From the NCBI RefSeq assembly GCF_000372865.1, contig NZ_KB889965.1, positions 1,075,902 to 1,139,901 on the forward strand: 64,000 nucleotides of DNA. The letters run 5' to 3'. The stretch's first letter is position 1. Each line of letters opens with the position of its first letter. Below the pieces are notes generated by a model that was not told the DNA's origin, ran no database searches, and saw only the letters and a program-made list of their open reading frames with translations. This DNA comes from Methylosarcina fibrata AML-C10. Its GTDB lineage: Bacteria > Pseudomonadota > Gammaproteobacteria > Methylococcales > Methylomonadaceae. The position numbers were made by a program, and so were the translations under genes. Below are positions 17,401 through 25,577 of the stretch, piece after piece.

Positions 17401-19567
17401 TTTGCGCATCGTCGGCCTGCTGATAATTCGCCCGGCAATGGCGCCCGGCCTCATAATGCTCGGCCATTTGCCGGCTTTCCTGCAACTTGAGCTGAAACGA
17501 TTGCACCTGTTCGTTGCATTGCTCGGCGATCGCTTGCTGTTGCGCCTGGGTATAGGCTTCGAGCGCCTTGATGTAGTGCTTGCGGGCTTCAAGGTATTGT
17601 CCGGCCTGCCAAGCGGAATCGGCCGCTTCGACAAGCCCGTCCGCCTCGGTCCAGGCGTCCCCGGCCCAGGTTCGAAGCGTCTTGAACTTGGCTTTGGCAT
17701 TGGCCAGTTGCTGTTGCATCACTTCCACCTGATCCCGTGCCGCCAGGATTTCCGTTTCCCGGTGCAAACGGTCGAAGGCGTCCGCGGCTTTGAGATAATA
17801 TTCCGAAGCCTGCTCGGGTTGATGTTGCGCTTCCCAGTACGCGCCCTGATCCTTCAGTTCCACCGCCTCGGCAAATTCTTCGCTGAAGCGTTGTTCGGCG
17901 CCGTTATGTTGAGCCCGATGCCATAATTCCAAGGCCTGCTTTCGCGTTTTCTCCATGTCTCGTTGCTTCTGCCGGTCCAACACCTGCTGCCGGGCCAGTG
18001 AATAATTTTCCAGGGCACTACGGAACAGCTCATGGGCTTGTTGAAGGTCTTCGGAGGAATAGGCGGTCTTCGCCTTCTGCTCGATCGCAAACGCTTTTCT
18101 GAACAGCGTCGGCGCCAGCTCTCTGGCTTCCACCTTGACCGCCTCTTCATAAGCCTGCCTGACCTGAGAACACAACGTTTCGGTATCTTCCTTCAGCGAT
18201 TTGTAATAGGCCAGTTCGCGCGCATCCTGATAAACACGGAATGCTTCGCTGAATTTTTCATAAGCTTCTTTATAGGAGGATTTTTCCAGAAACTCTTCGG
18301 CTTGAGATTGAAAATCCAATGCGCGGCCATAAAAAGTACGGGCGTTTTCCTTGGCGTTATAGCCGTCCGCTTCCGTTTTGACCGCATGCACCTGCTCCTT
18401 GATCTGTTCCGTTTGTTTCTGCAACCGGATCGCGGCCGCCTGCCGGTAAGCCTCGGCAAATAATTCGGCTCCTTGCCGGAAAGCTTCCCGGGCCCCCGGA
18501 TAATCTTTTTGATTCAGAAAGTCGGCGCCGGCCGATTCCTGCCGGCAACCCTCCAGAAAGACTTCCCTCGTCAGTTGGTCGGCTTCTTCCCGGAGCGCTT
18601 TCTCTCTGGCGTCCCGGCAGTCGGTCTGGCTCGACGAAGCAGCGCGCTTTTGCTTTTCGAGCTCGAGCTTCCGAATGTGTTCGTCCAGATCCGTGATATT
18701 GTCCGGATTCAGTTCGGGAAGCTGTGCCGGTTCCTTTGTTTCCACGTTCCGCGACCAGCAGACTTCAAGGTCGTTCAAAAATTCGCTCATGTTTTGATAG
18801 CGGCCGGCGAGGGATTTGATTATCGATTTTTTGATCAACGTCCGGAATTCGACCGGCGTGCCGGAGCTAAAGACCGGTTCATTTTCCTGATCGCTCAAGA
18901 CCGACGAAATGATCTGATTTTCATTGAGGCCCGCGAAAAAATGATCTCCCGTATAGGCTTCGTACATGATCATGCCGAGCGCATAAATATCGGCGCTGCC
19001 GGTCAACGGTTCGTAAAGCATTTGTTCCCTGGGGCAATAACGGACCGTTCCCAGCATCATTTCGCTCTTCGTCATGTTGGCTTCATCCAGTTCTTTGGCG
19101 ATCCCGAAGTCCATCAAAACGACTCTTCGGGAATCGTGCTCGAGCATGATGTTGGATGGCTTGATGTCGCGGTGAATGACCGGCGGGTTGTTGCCGTGAG
19201 CGAACTGAAGGGCTTGCGCTATTTGACGCGCAATCGAAAGAATTTCCTTCAGGGTGAGAACTTTTTTTTCTTCGAGATAATCCTGCAGCGTCCGTCCCTG
19301 AATGAATTCCATGACGAAGTAATGAAACTTGAGCGCATCGTCGTGATCGATGTCGATGACCCGTACAATGTTCGGATGGATCAGTTTGGCCATAACCCGG
19401 GCTTCCCGGTAGAAACGGGCCAGCAGATCGGGATGTTTCATCAGCTTGGACGACAGGACTTTCAAGGCCGAGAAATTGCCCAAAGTAACGTGCCGCACTT
19501 TGTACACCTCGCCCATGCCGCCTTTGCCTAACAGGCTCTCAACCTCGTATTTATTGGAAATCAACAT
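14420..19567 (-). CDS. Giant transmembrane Ser/Thr kinase with helical repeats and five Ig/PKD-like domains
   Basis: A 1715-aa protein. The kinase domain (about 6-275) has GKGGMGEVY, Lys36, HRDIKPSN (Asp134) and DFG (Asp153), all intact. Residues about 290-1130 are alpha-helical TPR-like repeats, each roughly 60-80 aa with A-x-x-x-Y/F-x-x-A patterns such as YLEARKHYIKALEAY. One membrane helix (GLMTGLAVAGLLIVAYWLF) follows. The outside part has five Ig/PKD-like domains sharing LTYxWxLDGxxxxxxxxWLYKP, and three of them end in a short Cys-bounded acidic loop. The ATG at 19567 is chosen over a TTG 6 codons upstream; neither has a strong ribosome site. The layout suggests an envelope ligand or stress sensor that signals to the cytoplasm. 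Confidence 0.88.
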   Translation of the reverse strand: MLISNKYEVESLLGKGGMGEVYKVRHVTLGNFSALKVLSSKLMKHPDLLARFYREARVMAKLIHPNIVRVIDIDHDDALKFHYFVMEFIQGRTLQDYLEEKKVLTLKEILSIARQIAQALQFAHGNNPPVIHRDIKPSNIMLEHDSRRVVLMDFGIAKELDEANMTKSEMMLGTVRYCPREQMLYEPLTGSADIYALGMIMYEAYTGDHFFAGLNENQIISSVLSDQENEPVFSSGTPVEFRTLIKKSIIKSLAGRYQNMSEFLNDLEVCWSRNVETKEPAQLPELNPDNITDLDEHIRKLELEKQKRAASSSQTDCRDAREKALREEADQLTREVFLEGCRQESAGADFLNQKDYPGAREAFRQGAELFAEAYRQAAAIRLQKQTEQIKEQVHAVKTEADGYNAKENARTFYGRALDFQSQAEEFLEKSSYKEAYEKFSEAFRVYQDARELAYYKSLKEDTETLCSQVRQAYEEAVKVEARELAPTLFRKAFAIEQKAKTAYSSEDLQQAHELFRSALENYSLARQQVLDRQKQRDMEKTRKQALELWHRAQHNGAEQRFSEEFAEAVELKDQGAYWEAQHQPEQASEYYLKAADAFDRLHRETEILAARDQVEVMQQQLANAKAKFKTLRTWAGDAWTEADGLVEAADSAWQAGQYLEARKHYIKALEAYTQAQQQAIAEQCNEQVQSFQLKLQESRQMAEHYEAGRHCRANYQQADDAQTRGQEFLDNGKFQDALEHFKKAREYFDQSVLERHQQLKSEIASIQQQAKELQAPDYAGTLYHKGLISVLEAEELWEQSCHIRSYDTYGEAMRLFKDACELAARRTRKEEAEAAQARAREAFEEAVAADAKERFSDLFEQAVQSRTRADAALKKEAYAEARDLYDCAVECFVRARQSGLDLIKQAREQADEFRRLATEAGVDTEREVFQQALLSYQSGEDCVDQKAYTQALMAFQSAHEIYRQLWQEAENERKLQTMLTVKQKAEKERSAAERFESGHRNSEEFTRAVGLMEQAQQWSTFKNHEKAADFYEQAYQAFECVTVAAQRAPDLNKQKEEKTVVSTKEPQQNERPVFSFFGGGRGLMTGLAVAGLLIVAYWLFDSAFVEERKAEPPPQSELAIGKVSPEAEALFLLDGHSQSFAVEVPGRNKDELDFTWFLDGQEQAKSEQWTYRPVFNPSETADKEVKAVITDRQGHSLQKIWKIKVIPSVRPNPAPVLPPAPAPAPAPVPVKAVNHPPQIVKFEPAGGTVALRKKETVIFSAEAVDPDADDRMTYSWTLDGTETSKNVGWIYKADEAGKHTVAVTVADKENLQAKQIWNIVVGEPEKSRVPRLVKSSPSEQKIEVSLGSEINFSAEAAGSDPSEPLTYRWFLDKQEIASGNAWLYKAQIEGRRKIVLKVSGKSGKPAQRSWTVTVSAPPATCVTVDENDELCLPDPAAPAKQDAKGQPAETAAKENSKEKPDQKTETKSAEQKQPLTIGEIYPPEGKIELSLDDDVHFSVAVSGGDPDHPPAYLWSLDGRKQSSDRTWLYQPKVKGKHKVSLKVTDKKKTLAKRSWLVVAAAPSQTCEASANSQETCDPDQSADGKEAAKEPEKAPADKRTKAASGKNQGPSIVKMTPSEQKLELLLGKPTDFSVEATDPDPDDQLTYAWTLDGQSQSNGKSWLYKPQTEGRHKVVLKVSDKAGKLAQRTWSITVTAPPSTCVTVEDGSEVCLPDK

Positions 19568-19606
19568 CGAATGAGCCCAGGTCAATGATTTTAAATCTGT
19601 CAGAAG

Positions 19607-19640
19607 AGCGCCGAACGAAGCTAATCTTTCGTTCGGCGCT
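19607..19640. other. 13-bp perfect hairpin between ImmA gene and giant kinase
   Basis: The arms AGCGCCGAACGAA (19607-19619) and TTCGTTCGGCGCT (19628-19640) are perfectly complementary with an 8-nt loop. No T-run follows on either strand. On the minus strand it lies after the XRE-ImmA stop and 40 bp before the kinase start, so it may be a weak terminator, an attenuator or an mRNA 5' structure. Confidence 0.5.
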
Positions 19641-19754
19641 TTCAGCCGTTGATTCTAAAAAACGACAAGCGATTCATTTTAATCCTATTCCCGAGACAAA
19701 AGAAAGTAAGCAGAAGGTATCCCGTATTTGCCTATCGATACTAAAAGTGCAAGG

Positions 19755-20861
19755 TCAAGAACCAAACCACTCAAAAAGATCGATCACGTTGCCGGCGTCC
19801 AATTCCGGCTGAGGCTCTCCGAGCAGCTTGTAGAGGAGCTTCGGCTTGACCAGCATCGCCTGGGCGATAGCGGCTTTGGACATGCCGCATTGCTGCGCCA
19901 GGATTTCCAACCCGTCCCGAAGCAGCTCCGGTTCTTCCGGAGTGAACTCATGATCTTCCCGTTCCTGCAGGGCTTCGCCGTGCCTGCGCAAGGTAATCAC
20001 TCCGGAACGGTACTGGTCTTCCGAAAATACGCCCAACTGGCGCCCGCGGTATAAAATCGCCGCTTTGGAGACCCGCCAGTTTCGTTTGATGTCGACGATG
20101 GCCGCCCAGTTAAGGCGGCTGCCTCTTAACGCTCGCTGGCATTCCTTGATGAAGTAGGCCCTTGGCATCAGAAAAGCGCTGGCGAAACGGTTGGCTTGAT
20201 TTTCGGTCAGGCGGTCGCCGGTTTGAACACCGATATGGATGGTCAGATGGCCGATTTCATGAGCGACCGCAAACCGGGTGCGGCAAGCCGATTTGCCGTG
20301 CGCATTCAGCATAATCACCGGATGACGGGTGGCGAACGAGATCGCGTCGATTTCGTCCGACAGCCCGTCCGTCCTCATCAACACGGCGCCGGCGTGTTCG
20401 GCGACGCGGCTCATGTTGGAAATCGGTCCGAGTCCCAGTCCCCAGGCGGAACGGCTCGATTCGGCCGCCTGTTCGATGTCTTCCGGCGTCGCCACTTCTT
20501 CATGCAAAAAGCCGTAGCTCGGAAAATGAAGATTTCGGTCGAGAACGGCCACCAGCCGCTTGAACATCTCTCCTTTCGCCCGGGCCACCTGCTTCAGAGC
20601 CGTTTTCGTCGTTAATTGTTTGCGAAAATGGCATTGCTCTTCGTAGATTGGCATGGGATCCACCTGCCGGAAAAATTCCGGCAACACGGCGACGGCGTCG
20701 GCCAGAGCGTGTTCCAGGGGTTCGGTCGGCGGTTCCAGTCCGGACTCCAGCCGGCTTAGATACTGCTTGGACTTGCCGACCTTTTCCGCTAGATCCTGCA
20801 GGGTAAGTCCATGAAATAAACGCGCTAAACGCAAATTTTGGCCAAGAAAGTCCGTTTTCAT
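19755..20861 (-). CDS. XRE-family HTH and ImmA/IrrE metallopeptidase protein
   Basis: A 368-aa protein. The N-terminal helix-turn-helix (about 8-62; LQDLAEKVGKSKQYLSRLESG) is followed by a linker and an ImmA/IrrE-type zinc peptidase domain with HEIGH (201-205) and the downstream ENQANRFASAFLMPR helix supplying Glu220. Such proteins cleave or displace repressors, or act as antitoxin-like regulators. The ATG at 20861 overlaps the TGA of the upstream gene by 4 nt (ATGA), so the two are translationally coupled; a longer open frame upstream is a shadow of that gene. Confidence 0.88.
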   Translation of the reverse strand: MKTDFLGQNLRLARLFHGLTLQDLAEKVGKSKQYLSRLESGLEPPTEPLEHALADAVAVLPEFFRQVDPMPIYEEQCHFRKQLTTKTALKQVARAKGEMFKRLVAVLDRNLHFPSYGFLHEEVATPEDIEQAAESSRSAWGLGLGPISNMSRVAEHAGAVLMRTDGLSDEIDAISFATRHPVIMLNAHGKSACRTRFAVAHEIGHLTIHIGVQTGDRLTENQANRFASAFLMPRAYFIKECQRALRGSRLNWAAIVDIKRNWRVSKAAILYRGRQLGVFSEDQYRSGVITLRRHGEALQEREDHEFTPEEPELLRDGLEILAQQCGMSKAAIAQAMLVKPKLLYKLLGEPQPELDAGNVIDLFEWFGS

Positions 20862-21454
20862 TGTTCCCCGGATTGCTGTTGAATTTCGGAAGAGGGTTTT
20901 TTCGAGGTCACGGCGGGCTTTCCGATTTCCACGACCGGGGGAGTCACCGTCGAACCGGCGCTGTGCAGGGTTCTGACGGCGCCCGATTGCCATTGGCATT
21001 TGACGTTGCCGTTGGCATCGAAGCCCACGAAGACGACGTTGGGCTCCAGCTCCGCGAGCAGTCGGCTGTCGATGATAAAGCAGTATCGGCACGGCTGTTC
21101 GTGGTCCACTTCATCGAAAAACGACATCTGATAGCGGTTGATGCTCAGAACGGCATCTTTCCTGGGATTTTCGGGGTCGTCGCAACTGAAGCGGCAAGGC
21201 ACGCCGCCGATTTTGAATACCAGATCGTTGGTGGTATTCATGATCTGCAGCCACGGATAAGTGCCGGACAACGCCAGTTGCTTGATTCGGTTCTTTTGCC
21301 GGCCGAACGACGCGCAACCTCGCGTATAATTGTCGTCCGTCTCCGAAGACAGATCGTCAACCGTTCTATAAAATTCTTCCAGCAGGATTTCCGCAACGAT
21401 CACCAGGCGGTCGTGCGTCAAATCCGGATGGTAATGGACAGGTGGAGGCAGCAT
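20858..21454 (-). CDS. Unknown protein coupled to XRE-ImmA gene
   Basis: A 198-aa protein of no family I recognise. It has a helical N-terminal part (LTHDRLVIVAEILLEEFYRTVDD), a globular core with several Cys (GGVPCRFSCDD, QPCRYCFIIDSRLL), the strand-like LEPNVVFVGFDANGNVKCQWQ, and a Ser/Pro/Gln-rich tail. The ATG at 21454 is chosen for the AAGGA ribosome site; an 18-residue extension would run through the operator repeats. It is first in a two-gene operon with the XRE-ImmA protein. An ImmA-regulated toxin, sensor or partner is possible but not shown. Confidence 0.7.
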   Translation of the reverse strand: MLPPPVHYHPDLTHDRLVIVAEILLEEFYRTVDDLSSETDDNYTRGCASFGRQKNRIKQLALSGTYPWLQIMNTTNDLVFKIGGVPCRFSCDDPENPRKDAVLSINRYQMSFFDEVDHEQPCRYCFIIDSRLLAELEPNVVFVGFDANGNVKCQWQSGAVRTLHSAGSTVTPPVVEIGKPAVTSKKPSSEIQQQSGEQ

Positions 21455-21469
21455 GGGAGTATTCCTTTC

Positions 21470-21526
21470 GTGCAAAAACTGAAATTTGTCAACTTCATAT
21501 TTGTGCAAATTCTCGATTTTGTCAAC
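21470..21526 (-). promoter_or_regulatory. Promoter with two 33-bp-spaced operator repeats
   Basis: On the minus strand the unit GTTGACAAA-N8-TTTGCAC occurs twice (21503-21526 and 21470-21493), exactly 33 bp apart (three helical turns). Each unit is a loose palindrome (CAAA...TTTG). The distal copy contains a consensus -35 TTGACA; a poor -10 (AAATAT) lies 17 bp on at 21497-21502, next to the proximal copy. This is a likely autoregulatory operator of the XRE protein. The proximal copy abuts the ribosome site of the 198-aa gene. Confidence 0.6.
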
Positions 21527-21969
21527 CTGAAACCGGTAAAGATTTTTGCATCTTTTTGCCGGACGTCGGTTTGTCTGAACCGCCGAACACAGGGTTGTTA
21601 AAAAGAGGCTGGTTGGTTCGCGCGTCTTGCCGACTGCATAGGAGAAAATGGGTTGCCCCGTCCTTTCGGCAGCCGGAAGATAACGGCCACGATCGAGGCC
21701 CTGTGAGAGTCTTACACCGCCTTTGCGCTCACCGGTTTCACTTTTCCAGCATTTGCCGGCGGCAAATCAGGATGACTTTCCATGTTCCGGTCCATTTTCT
21801 CTTTATCTGTGAATCAACAGAAAAGAACGTTTCGGAACGCCATCGAGGCCCGTGCGAATGAGTTGATGAAGAAAGCAAGCCCCCGTTCGTCATTTGTCTT
21901 TTTTATGACTTACATGCTGTGTGTGCCGTCTTTTTTGAATTTCCCCTGCCGATAGAATTACTTCCATAA
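21527..21969. other. Intergenic region without recognisable gene
   Basis: About 440 bp between the divergent XRE operon and the propeller gene. Short open frames here have no coding character. I see no RNA gene or repeat. Confidence 0.4.
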
Positions 21970-21997
21970 TTGACAGCTCACTATAGACTGCTACTAT
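21970..21997 (+). promoter_or_regulatory. Candidate sigma-70 promoter for the TolB-like gene
   Basis: TTGACA (21970-21975), a 16-bp spacer and TACTAT (21992-21997) lie about 95 bp before the ATG at 22092. Confidence 0.45.
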
Positions 21998-22091
21998 ATT
22001 CCCATACTGTTAATAACTGATTTCTTTCGGCTCCATGGCTGGCAAACTCAGTCACCGTATGAATCGTTCACCATCAAGGAAAAATAATTAA

Positions 22092-23435
22092 ATGAAATCT
22101 CCCCTACAAAATAACGTCAGTATTCTCCGTTCCAATGCCGATCGTTCGACAGCCGCCATCCACCGCATCGCCGCCTTGTCGCTGTCTCTGGGATTGACAT
22201 TATTCAGTGTCAACAGCAACGCTACCAGCCTGACGCAGGTTACTAAAAGCCCCGCCGGCGTCCCTGGCAACGACATCAGCAGCAACCCTGCCATCAGCAA
22301 CAACGGACGCTATGTCGTTTATCATTCCAGCGCCAGCAATTTGGTGGACGGCGACTCTTCCGACCTCATTACCGATGTGTTTCTGTACGACCGGAAAAAA
22401 GGAGTCAATTATAAAATCTCGCATGGAAACGACCACAGCCTCGACGCCCGCATCAGCAACAATCTCAAGTATGTGGTGTTCAGTTCCTTCGCCGACAATC
22501 TGGTGGAAGGCGATACCAATGGTTTCTCCGACATTTTCCTTTATGAAATCCAGACCGGGATTACCCGCCGCGTCTCGGTGGACCCTCTGGGCAAGTTGCA
22601 GGCGAACGGCGGCAGTTTCACACCGTCCATCAGTTCCAGCGGGCGCTTTATCGTTTACGAATCCAATGCCAACAGGCTCGTCGTCGGCGGCGACAATAAT
22701 TTAAGTCGGGATATTTTTCTTTACGACAAAAAAACCCATTTCACCACCCTGGTTTCCAAGAGCAGCTCCGGCACACAGGGAGACGCGGGAAGCTATTTTG
22801 CACGCATCAGCGGCAACGGCCGCTATGTGGTTTATCAATCCGATGCGACCAATCTGGTGGACGGCGATGCCAACGACGCGTCCGATATCTTTTTATTCGA
22901 TAAAAAGAAAAGCCTGACTTATCTGATTTCGGTAACGGCAAAGGGTCAGGGCAACGACAACAGCATCACGCCGTTCATCAGCAATAACGGCCGCTACATC
23001 GTTTACGGCTCCTACGCCAGTAATCTGGTAGACAACGACAACAACGGAACCTCCGATATTTTTCTTTACGATACCAACACGGGCGTTACCCGACTCGTAT
23101 CGGCCGACAGCAGCGGACAATCGGGCAACGGAGAAAGTCTGAGCCCGCGCATCAGCGGCAACGGACGCTACATCGTATACTCTTCCGCCGCCAAGAATCT
23201 GGTCGAAGGGGATACCAACAATCTGCCCGACATCTTTCGCTACGACATCAAAACCGGCGTGACTACCCGGGTGTCGGTCAAAGGCGACGGCAGCACGCAA
23301 GGCACCGGCGGCGGCAACTTCAGTCCCGGCATCAGCAACAACGGCCGTTACGTCACCTACGAATCTTTTGCCGACACTCTGGTGGACGGCGACAGCAACG
23401 GAACTTCCGACATCCTACTTTACGACAGTAAATAA
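22092..23435 (+). CDS. Secreted TolB-like beta-propeller protein
   Basis: A 447-aa protein with an N-terminal export signal (about 1-45, ending near NSNATS). It has about seven repeats of 50-57 aa, each with ISxNGRYVVYxSxAxNLVxGDxNxxxDIFLYDxKxGxTxxVS, the blade signature of PD40/TolB-type propellers. It is probably periplasmic or extracellular and binds protein or ligand. A strong terminator follows. It is separate from the pal-tol genes, so a role in the Tol system should not be assumed. Confidence 0.82.
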   Translation: MKSPLQNNVSILRSNADRSTAAIHRIAALSLSLGLTLFSVNSNATSLTQVTKSPAGVPGNDISSNPAISNNGRYVVYHSSASNLVDGDSSDLITDVFLYDRKKGVNYKISHGNDHSLDARISNNLKYVVFSSFADNLVEGDTNGFSDIFLYEIQTGITRRVSVDPLGKLQANGGSFTPSISSSGRFIVYESNANRLVVGGDNNLSRDIFLYDKKTHFTTLVSKSSSGTQGDAGSYFARISGNGRYVVYQSDATNLVDGDANDASDIFLFDKKKSLTYLISVTAKGQGNDNSITPFISNNGRYIVYGSYASNLVDNDNNGTSDIFLYDTNTGVTRLVSADSSGQSGNGESLSPRISGNGRYIVYSSAAKNLVEGDTNNLPDIFRYDIKTGVTTRVSVKGDGSTQGTGGGNFSPGISNNGRYVTYESFADTLVDGDSNGTSDILLYDSK

Positions 23436-23481
23436 CCGGTCGCACTTTGCCCGCAACTCCAGGGCGCCGGCACCTGTAACG

Positions 23482-23525
23482 AACCCGAGTTTTTAATCGA
23501 TTCGAAAAAGACTCGGGTTGTTTTC
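23482..23525 (+). terminator. Rho-independent terminator after TolB-like gene
   Basis: AACCCGAGT (23482-23490) pairs with ACTCGGGTT (23511-23519), with a second internal pairing (TTTTT/AAAAA), and is followed by GTTTTC. It lies 47 bp after the stop at 23435. Confidence 0.65.
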
Positions 23526-23751
23526 TTGCCATTCGTACGCTCGGCTGGACGGTCCATGGCAGACGGTCAAGCCGGGTTTACCTTCCTGCCGAACCGTCGC
23601 CGTCGACTCAGCGAAAGGCGGCAACGATTTTTCCGCCGGTAAGCCGGCCGCCGCGCCTCCGCGATAATGGAGCAAGCAATTAAAATCTGTTGTTTTCCAA
23701 CCATCCGAGGATTTATAATCCGAATCAAACAGATTCCATCGTTTTACACCC

Positions 23752-24120
23752 ATGAACCTATCTCGTTTATCGGACCGTTCCGGCTTTTACCATCCCGTCT
23801 GCAAACCGCGGCTACGGAAAGAGAGCGCGGCGGTTGTCGGTGCGGAAAAGGCCGGTGCGCTCCAGGATCATCCGTGTGTCCCCGCAATTGCGAAAGATCT
23901 GTCTCACTCTGCGCCGGGCCGTCAGCCGGTTTCCCCTCTTCCCGGCGTGCTCCGATACAGACCATACGAATACGGGGCAACCGCCGATGCCGACCGTCTG
24001 ATCCGCGACCCCGGCATCAGCCGTTACAATCTTGACGCCGTCAGTGCCTATCAACGCACTGAAAACCAGGAAGAACGCGATCGGATAGAACAGATGCTGG
24101 GCTTTGATCTTTACGTCTAA
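23752..24120 (+). CDS. Small uncharacterised protein
   Basis: A 122-aa protein. The N-terminal two thirds are low in structure and contain a motif LPGVLRYRPYEYG; the C-terminal segment SRYNLDAVSAYQRTENQEERDRIEQMLGFDLYV is a clear amphipathic helix with good coding character. No signal peptide, transmembrane helix or known domain. It resembles small conserved proteins of unknown role in related bacteria, but I cannot name a family. Confidence 0.55.
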   Translation: MNLSRLSDRSGFYHPVCKPRLRKESAAVVGAEKAGALQDHPCVPAIAKDLSHSAPGRQPVSPLPGVLRYRPYEYGATADADRLIRDPGISRYNLDAVSAYQRTENQEERDRIEQMLGFDLYV

Positions 24121-24193
24121 CCCGACGTGAAATAATACCGTTTAGCGGCGCATCGGGCATTTGCCGGATATCTGTAAAACCGGCACAAAATCA

Positions 24194-24493
24194 TTATTTC
24201 AGAATATCTCTGGCCCTATTTTCCGACAGGATGTCTTTCGACCTTAAGTAATCCACGTCTTTCTTAATCAGGTCGCTGTCCAGATCCACGATATTCGCAT
24301 TCGCTAATTTCGCTACGGCGGCACGGATGTAGTCGTCCTCCGTGTATGCGGCGGAAATGGCAACAAGTTCGCTCATGGTAAATCTGTCCTTGAACGTCTG
24401 TACCGGTATAATCCGGTGTTTGCCCTCATAATCTGCAAACGAAGCACCGGATAAAACAAACAAAAATAAAAACAAGGAGAATAACTTGAACAT
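24194..24493 (-). CDS. Small exported protein of unknown function
   Basis: A 99-aa protein with a signal peptide (FKLFSLFLFLFVLSGASFA). The mature part is about 80 residues and mostly helical (FTMSELVAISAAYTEDDYIRAAVAKL). The ATG at 24493 follows GGAGAG with good spacing; the 13-residue longer frame lacks this. It is probably periplasmic. No family recognised. Confidence 0.65.
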   Translation of the reverse strand: MFKLFSLFLFLFVLSGASFADYEGKHRIIPVQTFKDRFTMSELVAISAAYTEDDYIRAAVAKLANANIVDLDSDLIKKDVDYLRSKDILSENRARDILK

Positions 24494-24742
24494 TTTGACT
24501 CTCCAGTAAGAAATAAGGAAAATTCGCGGCATTTTTTAACCCCGCACAGGACTAAAAAGCGCTCAAACCGACGAGTCCCTTCTTTCAATCCTTGCTGAAA
24601 GCATAGGCCATTTATTGGCCGGCCTGTCCTTGAGATTATTGGCTGGCTGTAAAAAACGCTTTCATCTGGCAAAAAACGGCCATTTCTGCCGTATTCCGTG
24701 CCTGAAAAGTCAAACAATTCCGCCTCGCCTTGATTCTTTCCG

Positions 24743-24916
24743 TCAATTCAGAAAGACGTAGATGGCCCGCCGAGCTTTTTTTCTGGCGTCCTCGTCGTTT
24801 TCAGCCTTAAGTTTAATAACCGATTTTATTTGATCACCCAATAAAACCCTTAAAAAATAGCCGTCCTGTTCATACACCAGTTCGGCATCCATCCATTTTT
24901 CAATAATTCGTAACAT
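24743..24916 (-). CDS. Small protein, 57 aa
   Basis: A short frame starting MLRIIEKWMDAELVYEQDGY and ending KKARRAIYVFLN. It has mixed strand/helix character: a beta hairpin-like first half and a charged helix ENDEDARKKARRAIY. The residue composition is protein-like, but the ribosome site is weak. It is alone on this strand between two other minus-strand genes. Function unknown. Confidence 0.5.
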   Translation of the reverse strand: MLRIIEKWMDAELVYEQDGYFLRVLLGDQIKSVIKLKAENDEDARKKARRAIYVFLN

Positions 24917-25252
24917 ACAGGTTCTTGTTCGGTAAATTATTCAGATTACGCAACATGAAAGTTAAGCAATAAATATGCCTATATCGATTTAACTGTCGGA
25001 CATTACGGGTTTTTTGTTATTTCCGGGCCATTGCATCGGCGTTTCGGCAGTTCCCGGGCTATTTTTCGGCCGAAATGACCGACTTTTTGATTCCGCGCAA
25101 TGGCCCCGTCATGCTTCCACCGAAGCTTGAAGGTTGAAATCAACTGGATCACAATGGGGCATTTGCACAATGGTCATGAAGCCATTCTTCGAACGTACCC
25201 GAAGCTCTGATTCAAGGTTTCATTAGAACGAGGACGCGAGCGCGCTTTCACC
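24917..25252. other. Intergenic region without recognisable gene
   Basis: A 336-bp interval between divergent small genes. It contains runs such as CGGGCTATTTTTCGGCCG, but no clear terminator, RNA gene or coding frame. Confidence 0.35.
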
Positions 25253-25429
25253 ATGGGCACACGAAGCCACCGACTAAAATCACTCCTTAAAAATTTCATC
25301 GTTTTCGCTGGCCTATTGTTTATCGCAGACGTCATTTGGGGTCTGGTATCGCTTCATGGATGGATTTATTTTTTTACCGGAACTGCTCTGTTTTATACCC
25401 TCGCCTATTGGATAAAACCTGGAAAGTAG
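25253..25429 (+). CDS. Small membrane protein, 58 aa
   Basis: The frame MGTRSHRLKSLLKNF... to ...AYWIKPGK has a basic N-terminus and two hydrophobic helices (FIVFAGLLFIADVIWGLV and WIYFFTGTALFYTLAYW) separated by a short turn, so both ends would be cytoplasmic. No ribosome site stands out. The hydrophobic pattern is hard to explain except as a coding region. Family unknown. Confidence 0.5.
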   Translation: MGTRSHRLKSLLKNFIVFAGLLFIADVIWGLVSLHGWIYFFTGTALFYTLAYWIKPGK

Positions 25430-25577
25430 TCCGTCAATTCGATGTCCGGAATCGCTTGTACTCAATTGAGAATAGAATTCTTGTCAAAAAAATACCGCAT
25501 GCCGCGCTTCTTAATCTGTCGTCGGATTTTTCGGGGGAATTAACCGGCCTTTGAATGCCTGACCTGGCCGGAATCGA

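Noticed and set aside
23815-23970. A cobalamin-riboswitch-like stretch (GGCCGGTGCG..., TCCCCGCAA..., then CGATACAGACC).
   Set aside because: The pairing expected around the CCGGTG box does not form, and the same DNA is explained by the coding frame of the 122-aa protein, whose end is clearly protein-like. No B12-related gene follows.
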